Positions 23,478-31,069 of a DNA stretch of 61,705 nt are shown here, piece after piece. The notes beneath the pieces were generated by a model. The model did not search any database, was not told the DNA's origin, and saw only the letters and a list, made by a program, of their open reading frames with translations. The DNA comes from a virus, in the IMG/VR virus record IMGVR_UViG_3300032249_000557, positions 1 through 61,705 of that record, one strand, 5' to 3'. Position 1 is the first letter of the stretch; each line of letters starts with the position of its first letter. A program made the translations under genes and the position numbers.

Positions 23478-24185
23478 TTAGGCATATTTCCATATAAAAT
23501 TATTATGTGTTTTACGCAAATTTTGGCATACTAATGTTATTTTGCCACTATCCGAATTGGTCTTTTGAGATGCTTCTAAAATAGAATCATACATTCCTAT
23601 GTATTTATTATCTAATGAATATTGTTTAATTTTACGTCTTTTATGAGATACTCTATTATATTTTTTTATTTTTTTAGGCAATTGTTTTTTATTATAAATT
23701 TGTATCCACTGATATCCTCCACAAGTATTATATTCTCCCCTAATACAAGCAGATATGCCTTTATGGGATTTGCCTATGTAACACCCAGCACTACTACAGC
23801 TTGAAAACGCTTTTATTAGTATACCGTCTAAACTGTAACACGCAACTGGTTTAGAATTACTTTTTTTGATAATCTTATGCCATTTACTAGTATGTTTTTT
23901 GTTCAAAAATCCTCCACCGTTTCCTCCTTTTGTCATATTATATTGCGGTTTTAGTTTTTGTATCCAGTGTTTTTCTTTATAATCAACATTATTTGTCTCG
24001 CAGTGTTCTAGTATTTTTATGGTAAAGTTTTTAATACCATATTTCCTCATTTCAGTATAAAGTATTGTATTTTTCTTTTTTGCAGAACTTTTGTGTTGAT
24101 GCCATCTTTTGGATAAATTTTTACATTTTCCTATATAAATAGCTTTATTCAGAGTGTTAGTGATTTTATATATCAACATCTCCAT
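23478..24185 (-). CDS. GIY-YIG homing endonuclease
   Basis: 235 aa. The N-terminal GIY-YIG domain has MLIYKITNTLNKAIYIGKCK, catalytic Arg in LSKRWHQHK, FTIKILEHCE and EKHWIQKLKPQYNMTKGGNG. The C-terminal NUMOD-like repeats include YSLDGILIKAFSSCSSAGCY and YSLDNKYIGMYDSILEASQK. It overlaps the 3' end of thyX by 13 bp, consistent with a free-standing homing gene inserted beside thyX. Confidence 0.92.
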   Translation of the reverse strand: MEMLIYKITNTLNKAIYIGKCKNLSKRWHQHKSSAKKKNTILYTEMRKYGIKNFTIKILEHCETNNVDYKEKHWIQKLKPQYNMTKGGNGGGFLNKKHTSKWHKIIKKSNSKPVACYSLDGILIKAFSSCSSAGCYIGKSHKGISACIRGEYNTCGGYQWIQIYNKKQLPKKIKKYNRVSHKRRKIKQYSLDNKYIGMYDSILEASQKTNSDSGKITLVCQNLRKTHNNFIWKYA

Positions 24186-24862
24186 CCTATTTCCTGTAAA
24201 GTTTTAATGGCGATAGGACAAACATTAACTCTTTTAACTTCTTCAAGCATCAGTTCAGCTACTTTTTTTATTTCTGGTTGAGCATAACTACTATTTCTTT
24301 GTTTTTGATAATTAGCAAATGATCTAAGATTCATTATAGTTGTTCTTTCTGTCATACCAGATACAGGCAATTGACATCTCATTATCTCTCTAGCTCTTTT
24401 ATATTCTTCATTAGAAATTACACCATTGGTTTCTTTTTCTTTCAAAGCATTAATTGCTGATTTATAATAATCATACGCCATATTGCAGATAGACTCGTAT
24501 TTTATTTCTAGGTTCGATAATTGAGATTTATCTAATATTTTTTTTACATCTTCTGGAAGATTGTAATATGTATCTGGCATAGTTCTATAGCGACCACTTA
24601 ATCCATTATGAGATGCTATTCTATGTGTCATGTGTTGACGGTCAACAAAAATAGGCAATCTGATCCAAAATCTGAATATGACACTTTCTATTGGAGTACC
24701 ATGTCCATCTAGTATTAATCTTCGTACAAGTTGACCTACTTTTTCTAGATCATTATATTTAGATTCCCTTTTATCTTTATCATAAGTACTTGTCCAAGCG
24801 GCATTGGCTATGCTCAAATCGCTTCCCATAGTTTCTTGCAGCTCTACTTTTATTTCATTCAT
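24173..24862 (-). CDS. thyX: FAD-dependent thymidylate synthase ThyX
   Basis: 229 aa. The ThyX signature lies at residues ~75-95 as THRIASHNGLSGRY (RHRxxSxNExSxRY family, first Arg replaced by Thr), preceded by HGTPIESVIFRFWIRLPIFVDRQ. It makes dTMP from dUMP using FAD and methylene-tetrahydrofolate. The C-terminal LRSFANYQKQRNSSYAQPEI matches the family R-x-x-x-x-Y-x...R-x-x-x-A-Q-x-E. Length is standard. Confidence 0.93.
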   Translation of the reverse strand: MNEIKVELQETMGSDLSIANAAWTSTYDKDKRESKYNDLEKVGQLVRRLILDGHGTPIESVIFRFWIRLPIFVDRQHMTHRIASHNGLSGRYRTMPDTYYNLPEDVKKILDKSQLSNLEIKYESICNMAYDYYKSAINALKEKETNGVISNEEYKRAREIMRCQLPVSGMTERTTIMNLRSFANYQKQRNSSYAQPEIKKVAELMLEEVKRVNVCPIAIKTLQEIGWRC

Positions 24863-25098
24863 AATTGATCCTCTGTATATAATATTTCAAACTCTTCTAA
24901 TGGGCAAAGCTCTTCATCCCAAAAACCATTCTTTAGTCCTCTGCCAAGAATATGTCCAGCTTTTAACCAAATATTATTATAATCATCAATAGTCATTCTT
25001 TTGGTGATTCTACCCCAGTCACATATTGTAGAATCAAAAACTTCTGTACCAGCATCAAACCATTCATCTGGTTTTGAAATAAATTTAACGTATTTCAT
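24859..25098 (-). CDS. hypothetical protein
   Basis: 79 aa from ATG at 25098. MKYVKFISKPDEWFDAGTEV then CDWGRITKRMTIDDY; many phages have a small protein of this wording (fisk.deWF..Gt.v). ATGA overlap with thyX. Confidence 0.7.
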   Translation of the reverse strand: MKYVKFISKPDEWFDAGTEVFDSTICDWGRITKRMTIDDYNNIWLKAGHILGRGLKNGFWDEELCPLEEFEILYTEDQL

Positions 25099-25258
25099 TG
25101 TTGTTCCAATAGTTAACGATCTTATTCCATATCGGAGCGAAGAAGTATACTGCAATAAAACTAACAATACCACTTACGGAGGCATTAATTATACCTCCAA
25201 GAGTTAGTGCTGGCACTATTGGTATCATTTGTGTTTCAGCTTCTTCTTTATTTTCCAT
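25085..25258 (-). CDS. small single-pass membrane protein
   Basis: 57 aa from ATG at 25258. Acidic N-terminus, then a membrane run IPIVPALTLGGIINASVSGI / VSFIAVYFF. Confidence 0.65.
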   Translation of the reverse strand: MENKEEAETQMIPIVPALTLGGIINASVSGIVSFIAVYFFAPIWNKIVNYWNNNEIR

Positions 25259-25757
25259 CTTTATCCCTTTGAAACTTATCTGTTTTAGTTTCCCACCAGA
25301 AATGAGCCATAGTTGTGTTGCCGTCAAAGTATATTGGACAAAAATCTGGTCGGAAAATGCTATTCAGATCACAAGCTACGCAAGTAAAAAATAATTGAGA
25401 CCTTGGATAGCCATAATCTAAAAGTCTTTTCTCTATTTTTCTAAAGTTATTTCCACTCAAACATCCGCTGTCCACAACGATTAATGAGTAGTATGGATCT
25501 AATTGATCTGGATGAATAACTGCTTCAAACTCATCTTTGTATGGAATATTAACTGGTTCTATGTCTAATGGCTCATCTTTATTAGATAACTTATGAGCTA
25601 TCAATTGAGCCATGAGTCCAGAATACTCATAACTTAACTGCAATACTGCGGTTTTAATAGCTAGGTTGATAAGGCTATTCTGACGAATTTCTTGACATAT
25701 TTTGTCTATACATTTAGTTTCCCATTCTCTGTCAATATATAGATTTTTAAGAGCCAT
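25248..25757 (-). CDS. phosphoribosyltransferase-like protein
   Basis: 169 aa from ATG at 25757. YYSLIVVDSGCLSGNNFRKI near residue 107 resembles the PRPP-binding loop (hhhhDDhhxTG), here with Ser-Gly in place of Asp-Thr-Gly, followed by a strand LFFTCVACD. A PRTase-fold protein, possibly inactive or altered in substrate. Compare the clearer PRTase at 49397-49900. Confidence 0.5.
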   Translation of the reverse strand: MALKNLYIDREWETKCIDKICQEIRQNSLINLAIKTAVLQLSYEYSGLMAQLIAHKLSNKDEPLDIEPVNIPYKDEFEAVIHPDQLDPYYSLIVVDSGCLSGNNFRKIEKRLLDYGYPRSQLFFTCVACDLNSIFRPDFCPIYFDGNTTMAHFWWETKTDKFQRDKDGK

Positions 25758-25998
25758 AATCACTCACTGTAAACTTTACATCAGCTTTCGCTTCTTTGCA
25801 TTTGTTTTGATGTTCAACCCATTTATTATCTGTCATGTGGTTAAAAATAGCAGTAGCTACTTTGCTAACGCTTTTTGCCACCCCACTAGCATCCGGCCCA
25901 GCATCTAATTTAGCCCAATAATAAAGACCATCCTCTTTGTCTTTAATTACTTCGTAACCCTGGGTTTTTGCCCACTTTTTAATTTCGGAGATCATCAT
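25747..25998 (-). CDS. hypothetical protein
   Basis: 83 aa: MISEIKKWAKTQGYEVIKDK then YYWAKLD and a helix GVAKSVSKVATAIFNHMTD. Similar to small phage proteins that help pair with DNA-modifying enzymes, but no family is recognised. Confidence 0.65.
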   Translation of the reverse strand: MMISEIKKWAKTQGYEVIKDKEDGLYYWAKLDAGPDASGVAKSVSKVATAIFNHMTDNKWVEHQNKCKEAKADVKFTVSDYGS

Positions 25999-25999
25999 A

Positions 26000-26278
26000 T
26001 TAACAACTCATGTTACCAGACTTTGGTGGTTTGTCAAGATATTTTCTTGTGGATGTATCATATTTCTCTATGGATTTATCATAATGCTTCCATGCTTCAG
26101 TATGTTTTAAAGCAATGATCTGTTTTTCTTGTTCAGATAGTCTTTGTCTTTGATACTCAATAAGCTTGTAAAGCTCTATGATATAGTCTAATACTGGCTG
26201 GCCTTTGTACTGGGTCAGCATATTATTGACAGTAGAAATATCTACAGGATCATATTTAAAGGTTCCATCCCAACTCAC
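26000..26278 (-). CDS. hypothetical coiled-coil protein
   Basis: 92 aa; YKLIEYQRQRLSEQEKQIIA is a coiled coil in the middle. Gene pair overlaps by 4 bp with the upstream gene. Confidence 0.65.
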   Translation of the reverse strand: MSWDGTFKYDPVDISTVNNMLTQYKGQPVLDYIIELYKLIEYQRQRLSEQEKQIIALKHTEAWKHYDKSIEKYDTSTRKYLDKPPKSGNMSC

Positions 26279-26622
26279 TTTTGCATTTGCTCCTCATAAG
26301 ATGTTTGTTTCTTATGTTCAAAGCCCATAGAAAATCCTTGCATATAAACAGTCTTGAGTAGGCGAGAATTTTCTCCAACAAGTTGTCTATTGTCTTTTGC
26401 CCAAAGAACAAAACTCTTTTCTTCATCACAAATATCAGACAAATCTGGATAATAGATATCATCAAACCAATAATAGTGTTTTTGCAGCATAGTATCTAGT
26501 GCGATAAACACTGGTGGTTTTGGATCGTAGCTATGATCTATTTTTGATAGTACAAGCTCGTCCATGAAAACATTAACAATCTTGTCTCCAACCTTTAATC
26601 CCATAGCCAAATCAAGACGCAT
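26275..26622 (-). CDS. hypothetical protein
   Basis: 115 aa from ATG at 26622 (AAGGAG site). GLKVGDKIVNVFMDELVLSK then IALDTMLQKHYYWFDDIYYP; a beta-rich N-terminus. Unrecognised. Confidence 0.65.
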   Translation of the reverse strand: MRLDLAMGLKVGDKIVNVFMDELVLSKIDHSYDPKPPVFIALDTMLQKHYYWFDDIYYPDLSDICDEEKSFVLWAKDNRQLVGENSRLLKTVYMQGFSMGFEHKKQTSYEEQMQK

Positions 26623-26812
26623 TAGTAGTCTCCTTGCTAAATTGATCCATGTATGAATTATAAGCATCCTCTAAGTTTTCAATAAGTTTAAACTTCCAGA
26701 TAGGAGCATTATTCCACTCTGTACTTTCGTCAATACTTTCAATCAAACATTGTAATGCTTTTTCTGTACCTATTATTTCTAGTGCTTTCTTAATTTGATC
26801 TTTATTAGTCAT
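26612..26812 (-). CDS. hypothetical helical protein
   Basis: 66 aa from ATG at 26812 (AGAGGGCGGG site). Helical, Asp/Glu rich, no motif. Confidence 0.65.
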   Translation of the reverse strand: MTNKDQIKKALEIIGTEKALQCLIESIDESTEWNNAPIWKFKLIENLEDAYNSYMDQFSKETTNAS

Positions 26813-27147
26813 CCCGCCCTCTTGTATAAATAACTTCCTGCCCAATCACATTCGTCAATCAGTTTTTTGTGGTCATCGAATAAGTTGTATCTAGCATCTT
26901 TATAGGGAGTCCTATAACTTGCTGGCTTATAAATGCTTCCATTAATTTTATCTACAAAAGCGTGAATAGTTTCAACACCTTCCCAAACTTGAGTAATCTT
27001 GTAGTATTTCTTGTTTTCTTTGAAGAAATAATAAACTGTTTGTTCATCTCCATAGGTTTGTTGCTTGGCTTTTGTCTCAAGAGCATCCAACCAAATATGT
27101 ATATGGCTATGAAAATCTCCTTGAGTTTTACTAAAAGTAGTAGTCAT
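26809..27147 (-). CDS. hypothetical protein
   Basis: 112 aa. Central beta pattern TVYYFFKENKKYYKITQVWE, VETIHAFVDKINGSIYKPAS. This wording resembles a widespread small phage family that looks like (y.i....v.aFid...G.iyKPas), unknown role. Confidence 0.7.
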   Translation of the reverse strand: MTTTFSKTQGDFHSHIHIWLDALETKAKQQTYGDEQTVYYFFKENKKYYKITQVWEGVETIHAFVDKINGSIYKPASYRTPYKDARYNLFDDHKKLIDECDWAGSYLYKRAG

Positions 27148-27232
27148 AAGTGAGTCCTAGCATATAGCCAAAAACAAAGAAAACAACAACAATGAAAACT
27201 AGCTCAATTACCCAAGTGTAATCCCACTTCAT
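27131..27232 (-). CDS. 33-aa membrane peptide
   Basis: MKWDYTWVIELVFIVVVFFV then FGYMLGLTYDYYF: one membrane helix. The ATG lies ~10 bp below the -10 of the promoter at 27243, so the transcript may be almost leaderless. Confidence 0.6.
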   Translation of the reverse strand: MKWDYTWVIELVFIVVVFFVFGYMLGLTYDYYF

Positions 27233-27242
27233 CGTGCCTCTC

Positions 27243-27271
27243 ATTCTATCTTATCGGTCAGTCCTTGTCAA
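27243..27271 (-). promoter_or_regulatory. sigma70-type promoter for 27232-22658 operon
   Basis: TTGACA, 17 nt with CCGATAAG, TAGAAT. Confidence 0.85.
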
Positions 27272-27275
27272 TACT

Positions 27276-27491
27276 TCAAACAAAACCAATTTTTTGCTTA
27301 GTTGTTGACATAGTGCTTTCAATTTCATAGTCAGCAAAACTCTTACAATCATAACTTCGTCCATTCCACCAACCAATTTCATAGCTGATCGAATTATTGC
27401 CGCGTATATTAATGCCTGTTACCTTGCCAAAAACATCTTCAGCTAACTTAACATCAGTACCAATAGCAAAAACTTCTGTCTTATCTTTCAT
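27276..27491 (-). CDS. hypothetical protein
   Basis: 71 aa from ATG at 27491 (GGAGACGATA site). FAIGTDVKLAEDVFGKVTGI, ISYEIGWWNGRSYDCKSF: beta-rich small-barrel wording, like phage proteins that recall the SH3-like group. Confidence 0.65.
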   Translation of the reverse strand: MKDKTEVFAIGTDVKLAEDVFGKVTGINIRGNNSISYEIGWWNGRSYDCKSFADYEIESTMSTTKQKIGFV

Positions 27492-27717
27492 TATCGTCTC
27501 CATTTTCTATCCATAGGTTATGATCGAACATTGGTGGCTTGTCTTGATTTAATAGTAGTCTACGTTCTTCTCGTAAAGAACCTATTTCTTTTCTTTGAAC
27601 TCTAATCTCAGTTTTAAGAGATTCGATAGTATATTTCTGCTGTTCAATAGTTCTTTCTAAGCCATTAATATAGGTATCAATATCAAAGAAAGGATTAGAT
27701 TTATCAGATTGATTCAT
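27481..27717 (-). CDS. hypothetical coiled-coil protein
   Basis: 78 aa; residues 15-55 are a coil (ERTIEQQKYTIESLKTEIRV / QRKEIGSLREERR). Confidence 0.7.
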   Translation of the reverse strand: MNQSDKSNPFFDIDTYINGLERTIEQQKYTIESLKTEIRVQRKEIGSLREERRLLLNQDKPPMFDHNLWIENGDDNER

Positions 27718-27916
27718 GATTCCATGCTTTTTCTAAGTAGCTTAATGTTGTATCAACTCTTTTGTCATTGTAAAAACAGTCTAAATCTGTTGATATTAAT
27801 TCTCTGTGTTTATCCGGCCAAACTTCTGACAATGTATTCATAACTGTTTGACCATATCTCAGACCATATTGTTTAAGATCATGATCAATTTTACTTCTAA
27901 ATTCAGAATAGCTCAT
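27704..27916 (-). CDS. hypothetical protein
   Basis: 70 aa; YGLRYGQTVMNTLSEVWPDK then FYNDKRVDTTLSYLEKAW. The wording fRhGQ..mN.L....P is a well-spread small phage family of unknown function. Confidence 0.7.
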   Translation of the reverse strand: MSYSEFRSKIDHDLKQYGLRYGQTVMNTLSEVWPDKHRELISTDLDCFYNDKRVDTTLSYLEKAWNHESI

Positions 27917-28128
27917 TGATGTTTCTTCTTTAGGAGTCTCACAATGTCTCCAGCAGTATCAGAGACATTATTACCCCCAAGATAATACTGTCCAGTAACC
28001 TGTATCATTTCATCCAAAGTTTTTTCAGCATTATAAAGCCTAGCCCACTTTGGCTTGTATTCAGCTTTCATATAATTCCAAACACTATTATAGAAATCAC
28101 AAATAGCTTGATTTACTGACTCATTCAT
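27913..28128 (-). CDS. hypothetical protein
   Basis: 71 aa, mostly helical, basic end. ATGA overlap with both neighbours. Confidence 0.65.
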   Translation of the reverse strand: MNESVNQAICDFYNSVWNYMKAEYKPKWARLYNAEKTLDEMIQVTGQYYLGGNNVSDTAGDIVRLLKKKHQ

Positions 28129-28283
28129 TGTTTTTCCTTTGTAGTGGATGATTCGTCGTTTAGTTCTAGTTTAACATCCTCTGGTTGCTTTGTCAAGCCC
28201 TCTGGATAGTCGCTATAAGGACAGTTAAAACAACCAAGGTGGCAACAGTACCCTCTCTTTAATAAGAACTCCCTAGATAGCAT
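28125..28283 (-). CDS. DUF5522-like cysteine-rich protein
   Basis: 52 aa. FLLKRGYCCHLGCFNCPYSD is the signature of the DUF5522 cysteine cluster (h.RGyCCg.GC.hCPY). The rest is acidic. Start overlaps the end of the upstream gene by 11 bp. The promoter at 28168-28196 lies inside it and would serve the genes below. Function of the family is not known; the cysteines suggest a metal site. Confidence 0.75.
   Translation of the reverse strand: MLSREFLLKRGYCCHLGCFNCPYSDYPEGLTKQPEDVKLELNDESSTTKEKQ
28168..28196 (-). promoter_or_regulatory. internal sigma70-type promoter
   Basis: TTGACA, 17 nt, TAAACT, inside the DUF5522-like gene. Confidence 0.7.
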
Positions 28284-28620
28284 CAGCCTGTTCGCTCTGG
28301 GGATATTCTTTGACAGTCCATCCTAACTCTAATAGATCTGATCGTATTTCATCAGTAACAAAACTTTCTCCAACATATCCATCATTATGACTACCTATTC
28401 CAGAACAATACCAATCAATATAACTCTCTCCCATATTCCGTATATCTGCCAAAACACCCCCAGCATATCTCCAAGAACAACTCCATTCCTCGCCATTCTT
28501 GTAGAATAAATTATTGCACATGGCCGAATATAAATTTTGGCTGTAAGATTCACTGTTAACACACTTATCTGTGATATAATCTGATTTGATAAGATCATGT
28601 TCTAGATTAGCTTTTCTCAT
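28273..28620 (-). CDS. hypothetical protein
   Basis: 115 aa from ATG at 28620 (GGAGTTGTGGTC). SCSWRYAGGVLADIRNMGESYIDWYCSG: this W-R-x-A-G-G-hhAdiR wording matches a common phage family of unknown function, ending LGWTVKEYP. Confidence 0.75.
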   Translation of the reverse strand: MRKANLEHDLIKSDYITDKCVNSESYSQNLYSAMCNNLFYKNGEEWSCSWRYAGGVLADIRNMGESYIDWYCSGIGSHNDGYVGESFVTDEIRSDLLELGWTVKEYPQSEQADAI

Positions 28621-29399
28621 GACCACAACTCCTTACGGATTTTAATTAGTTCAATAAGCATTTTTGTATCTTCTTTTTCGTAATCTATTTCAATCTTTTC
28701 AAGTTTTTTGAATTGAGACAATTCTTTCCTTGTTATTTTACCATCCATCAAATTATTTTCTTCGTCTTGATTCCAAGATAATTTGGCAACGTCCATAGGT
28801 TCTGGTCTGTTTGGACGATCTTTCCACCATAAATAAAGTTCTTTGATCTTTTGAGCCTTAATAGCTTGGTGAGTTGGTTTTCCATACTTTGGGTCTTTTT
28901 TATCTACTCCCCAATCTTTATTATACTTTAAAGAACAAGCCCACTTTAGGTAAGCTAATCCTGCCTCAACTGATCGGCCATGCTTGAACTTGTAATTTTT
29001 AGTACCTTTTTTAAGAGACCATTTTGCTAGATGAGCATATTCAATCTCTACAAAATCCACAAGCTCATTAAACAAACCATGAAGAATTCTATGGTCAAGC
29101 TCATAGTAATGTCCCGGTTTTAGTCCAGTCTTTAGATAATGTGTCTTAGTTATCCAACGATTCTTGACATAGTATCTAATCTCTGTATAAACATCGCAGG
29201 GAAAGAATAGAATGTCTTGAAGTTTTGATAATCCTTCTTCTGCCAACCAAAACCGAATTGGTCTTTTCTTTCTCTGTTCTTTATTCCATTCGTCCCATTT
29301 GCCCCACTCTAAAGCATAGGGTTTCTTTACTCCACGGATTAAATCCGCGAATTTAGAACAACTCCAGTAATGAGTTCTTGATTTTGGTCTGAACCACAT
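28617..29399 (-). CDS. conserved hypothetical protein (Trp-rich)
   Basis: 260 aa. Opens RPKSRTHYWSCSKFADLIRG, then YELDHRILHGLFNELVDFVE and WWKDRPNRPEP. The pattern (TH.WSCS.fA..iRG, kp..) is shared by many phage hypotheticals; no catalytic motif is seen. Lys/Glu-rich C-terminus. Confidence 0.75.
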   Translation of the reverse strand: MWFRPKSRTHYWSCSKFADLIRGVKKPYALEWGKWDEWNKEQRKKRPIRFWLAEEGLSKLQDILFFPCDVYTEIRYYVKNRWITKTHYLKTGLKPGHYYELDHRILHGLFNELVDFVEIEYAHLAKWSLKKGTKNYKFKHGRSVEAGLAYLKWACSLKYNKDWGVDKKDPKYGKPTHQAIKAQKIKELYLWWKDRPNRPEPMDVAKLSWNQDEENNLMDGKITRKELSQFKKLEKIEIDYEKEDTKMLIELIKIRKELWS

Positions 29400-29402
29400 A
29401 AA

Positions 29403-29519
29403 TTATTCCTGTATTTTAGTTCCTATATCATAAGGATAGCCATCTTCTACTTCTTCACTGTAAGCATCTTCATAGTGATTATCCCACCAAGGAATTTTAC
29501 TATCTGGTAATTCATTCAT
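29403..29519 (-). CDS. 38-aa acidic peptide
   Basis: Begins MNELPDSKIPWWDNHYEDAY; acidic; good context between two genes. Confidence 0.55.
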   Translation of the reverse strand: MNELPDSKIPWWDNHYEDAYSEEVEDGYPYDIGTKIQE

Positions 29520-29521
29520 AA

Positions 29522-29704
29522 TTAAAGTTCGATATATTTTAGTATAGTTAGTATTCTTCGTGCTAATGCAGCACCACCAACAATCCTACCATCATTATAA
29601 TCTTCACCGTATCCAGATGTAGACTCATGATCTTTTTGGTCTTGAATCTTTCGATTACATAGTTTGATAATTTCGAGGATATTAGCTTTTTCTATTTCGT
29701 TCAT
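29522..29704 (-). CDS. hypothetical protein, DGRIVG family
   Basis: 60 aa. NDGRIVGGAALARRILTIL matches the 32194-32355 product (EDGRIVGRSTLAETILEII) and weakly the end of 37294-37521. A small multi-copy phage family of unknown function. Confidence 0.7.
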   Translation of the reverse strand: MNEIEKANILEIIKLCNRKIQDQKDHESTSGYGEDYNDGRIVGGAALARRILTILKYIEL

Positions 29705-29856
29705 ACAAATAATCTATCTTGCAATAGTTTTCTTACTGTTTCTGTTACGTTAATACCATTGACTGAAATATCGTTTGAGCCATAAGGATTATCTGGCATC
29801 CTTCTGGCAACTGTATTATACAACCAAAATATAACAAATCTCTCATCTTCTGTCAC
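29701..29856 (-). CDS. hypothetical protein, GTG start
   Basis: 51 aa from GTG at 29856, overlapping the upstream stop (GTGA) and the next start (ATGA). TEDERFVIFWLYNTVARRMP then helical end. No in-frame ATG exists at the N-terminus, so GTG is required. Confidence 0.6.
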   Translation of the reverse strand: MTEDERFVIFWLYNTVARRMPDNPYGSNDISVNGINVTETVRKLLQDRLFV

Positions 29857-30074
29857 AGAATAGCCTCTTTGGTTTCCTCGTCAAGAACAGGATTATCAAA
29901 AGATTCTACTAGTCTTTGTAGTGTAACTTTAAGATCCTCCAAACTTTCTTCCATAATCCTAATAGGTTCTTCTGTCCAACCTTTTACCTTCCCATCTTCA
30001 TCATAGTAAACCTCATGAATACCATAATAAATACTATCATCGTCAATATGTCTAATTATTCTATGATTCCACAT
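29853..30074 (-). CDS. conserved hypothetical protein
   Basis: 73 aa. MWNHRIIRHIDDDSIYYGIH, then EVYYDEDGKVKGWTEEPIRI: a very common small phage family (MyNYRvv..d....hEVYYde.G.p.g), role unknown. Confidence 0.8.
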   Translation of the reverse strand: MWNHRIIRHIDDDSIYYGIHEVYYDEDGKVKGWTEEPIRIMEESLEDLKVTLQRLVESFDNPVLDEETKEAIL

Positions 30075-30103
30075 GATTTAATCCTTTATATTAAAGCGTG
30101 ATT

Positions 30104-30188
30104 TTTCAGTCATTTACACAAAAACCACGCTAAAAAGTCTACGGATGGTTGATTGTGGGCCTACCCGCGATCCCAACCTTTCGGCATC
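30104..30188 (-). other. structured leader or terminator region
   Basis: On the minus strand, GTTGAT/ATCAAC closes a domain with a CC-GAAA-GG hairpin and a GGG/CCC stem (30188-30141), and AGCGTGgTTTTT/AAAAAtCACGCT forms a 12-bp hairpin (30137-30095) that could terminate. It lies between the promoter at 30198 and the ATG at 30074. A regulated leader is possible; no known riboswitch was recognised. Confidence 0.4.
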
Positions 30189-30197
30189 AACATTCTG

Positions 30198-30225
30198 ATT
30201 GTATCTCTTTATCGTCATTTGTCAA
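30198..30225 (-). promoter_or_regulatory. sigma70-type promoter of 30074-28273 operon
   Basis: TTGACA, 16 nt with TGACGATAA, TACAAT, overlapping the stop of the LAGLIDADG gene. Confidence 0.8.
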
Positions 30226-31019
30226 CAATAAACTTTAACTTTCTCGTATTTTCTTTTTAGTCCCATATCTAATCTATCTTGATAGAGGTACTTTGCTATT
30301 TTTTCAATACCATCAATACTAGAAATTCTGATTCTTGAATCTTTATAGCCAGTTTTTGATACATATTTTTTTATTTTGTAGTGTTTAATTTTCAGCTTTG
30401 TAAATAAAGATTCTATATGTGACCAATCTTGATTATATGTACTACCTATAAAAAAATGTTTTGCTTTATCTGTGATGTAAAAACAGCCATCACCATCGAC
30501 ATATCCTCTATAAAAAAGATAGTGTTTCTTTTTTGGTATTTTTTTTAATAGCTTGGTTGGAGAAGCATATCCTTTCTTGTCAAAATCTATAGAGCATAAT
30601 ATACTGTTCCACCTAGTATCGCTTATTGTTAAAATAATTGATTTTTGTCTACATACTCCATCTTTTATATTTGCTTCTTTTATGTATTCTCCCCAATTAC
30701 CTACCTTATTAAAAATTGGTTTAAGATCTAGGAAGTCATTATAAACTATTGTACATTGTAGATTGTGATAGTTATTTGTTTTAGCATTTTGAGCATTTAA
30801 ATATCCATCTGCCCATAAAAATCCCAATAAGTAAATATCTTCATCTGTTAAATTTTTCAACGTCTTATTGAACCATTGAGTAACTCTGGGTTTATTTTTT
30901 CTTATACCATATTTACTCAATTTCCCATATATCTGATTTGTAGTAAATCCTAATATTTTGGCAATTTCTGGTGCAGATTTTTGCTCTGTTATGAATAGCT
31001 TTTTTAATGTCTTTTCCAT
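30222..31019 (-). CDS. LAGLIDADG homing endonuclease
   Basis: 265 aa. Two LAGLIDADG helices: YLLGFLWADGYLN near residue 63 and FYRGYVDGDGCFY near 170, so it is a two-motif, single-chain enzyme. The N-terminal ~50 residues are a helix-turn-helix (SAPEIAKILGFTTNQIYGKL). A GGTGTATGG motif lies upstream at 31056-31066 just after the preceding stop. Confidence 0.9.
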   Translation of the reverse strand: MEKTLKKLFITEQKSAPEIAKILGFTTNQIYGKLSKYGIRKNKPRVTQWFNKTLKNLTDEDIYLLGFLWADGYLNAQNAKTNNYHNLQCTIVYNDFLDLKPIFNKVGNWGEYIKEANIKDGVCRQKSIILTISDTRWNSILCSIDFDKKGYASPTKLLKKIPKKKHYLFYRGYVDGDGCFYITDKAKHFFIGSTYNQDWSHIESLFTKLKIKHYKIKKYVSKTGYKDSRIRISSIDGIEKIAKYLYQDRLDMGLKRKYEKVKVYC

Positions 31020-31055
31020 TTTTTAAGATCCTGTGTTATGATTGGGTACATATAT

Positions 31056-31066
31056 CCATACACCAA
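31056..31066 (-). promoter_or_regulatory. TTGGTGTATGG motif upstream of LAGLIDADG gene
   Basis: Same motif as upstream of HNH genes; placed immediately after the stop of the 31070 gene. Confidence 0.45.
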
Positions 31067-31069
31067 AAA

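Noticed and set aside
30104-30188. Hammerhead or preQ1 element
   Set aside because: GAAA-containing stems are present but the conserved CUGAUGA or preQ1 core bases are not.
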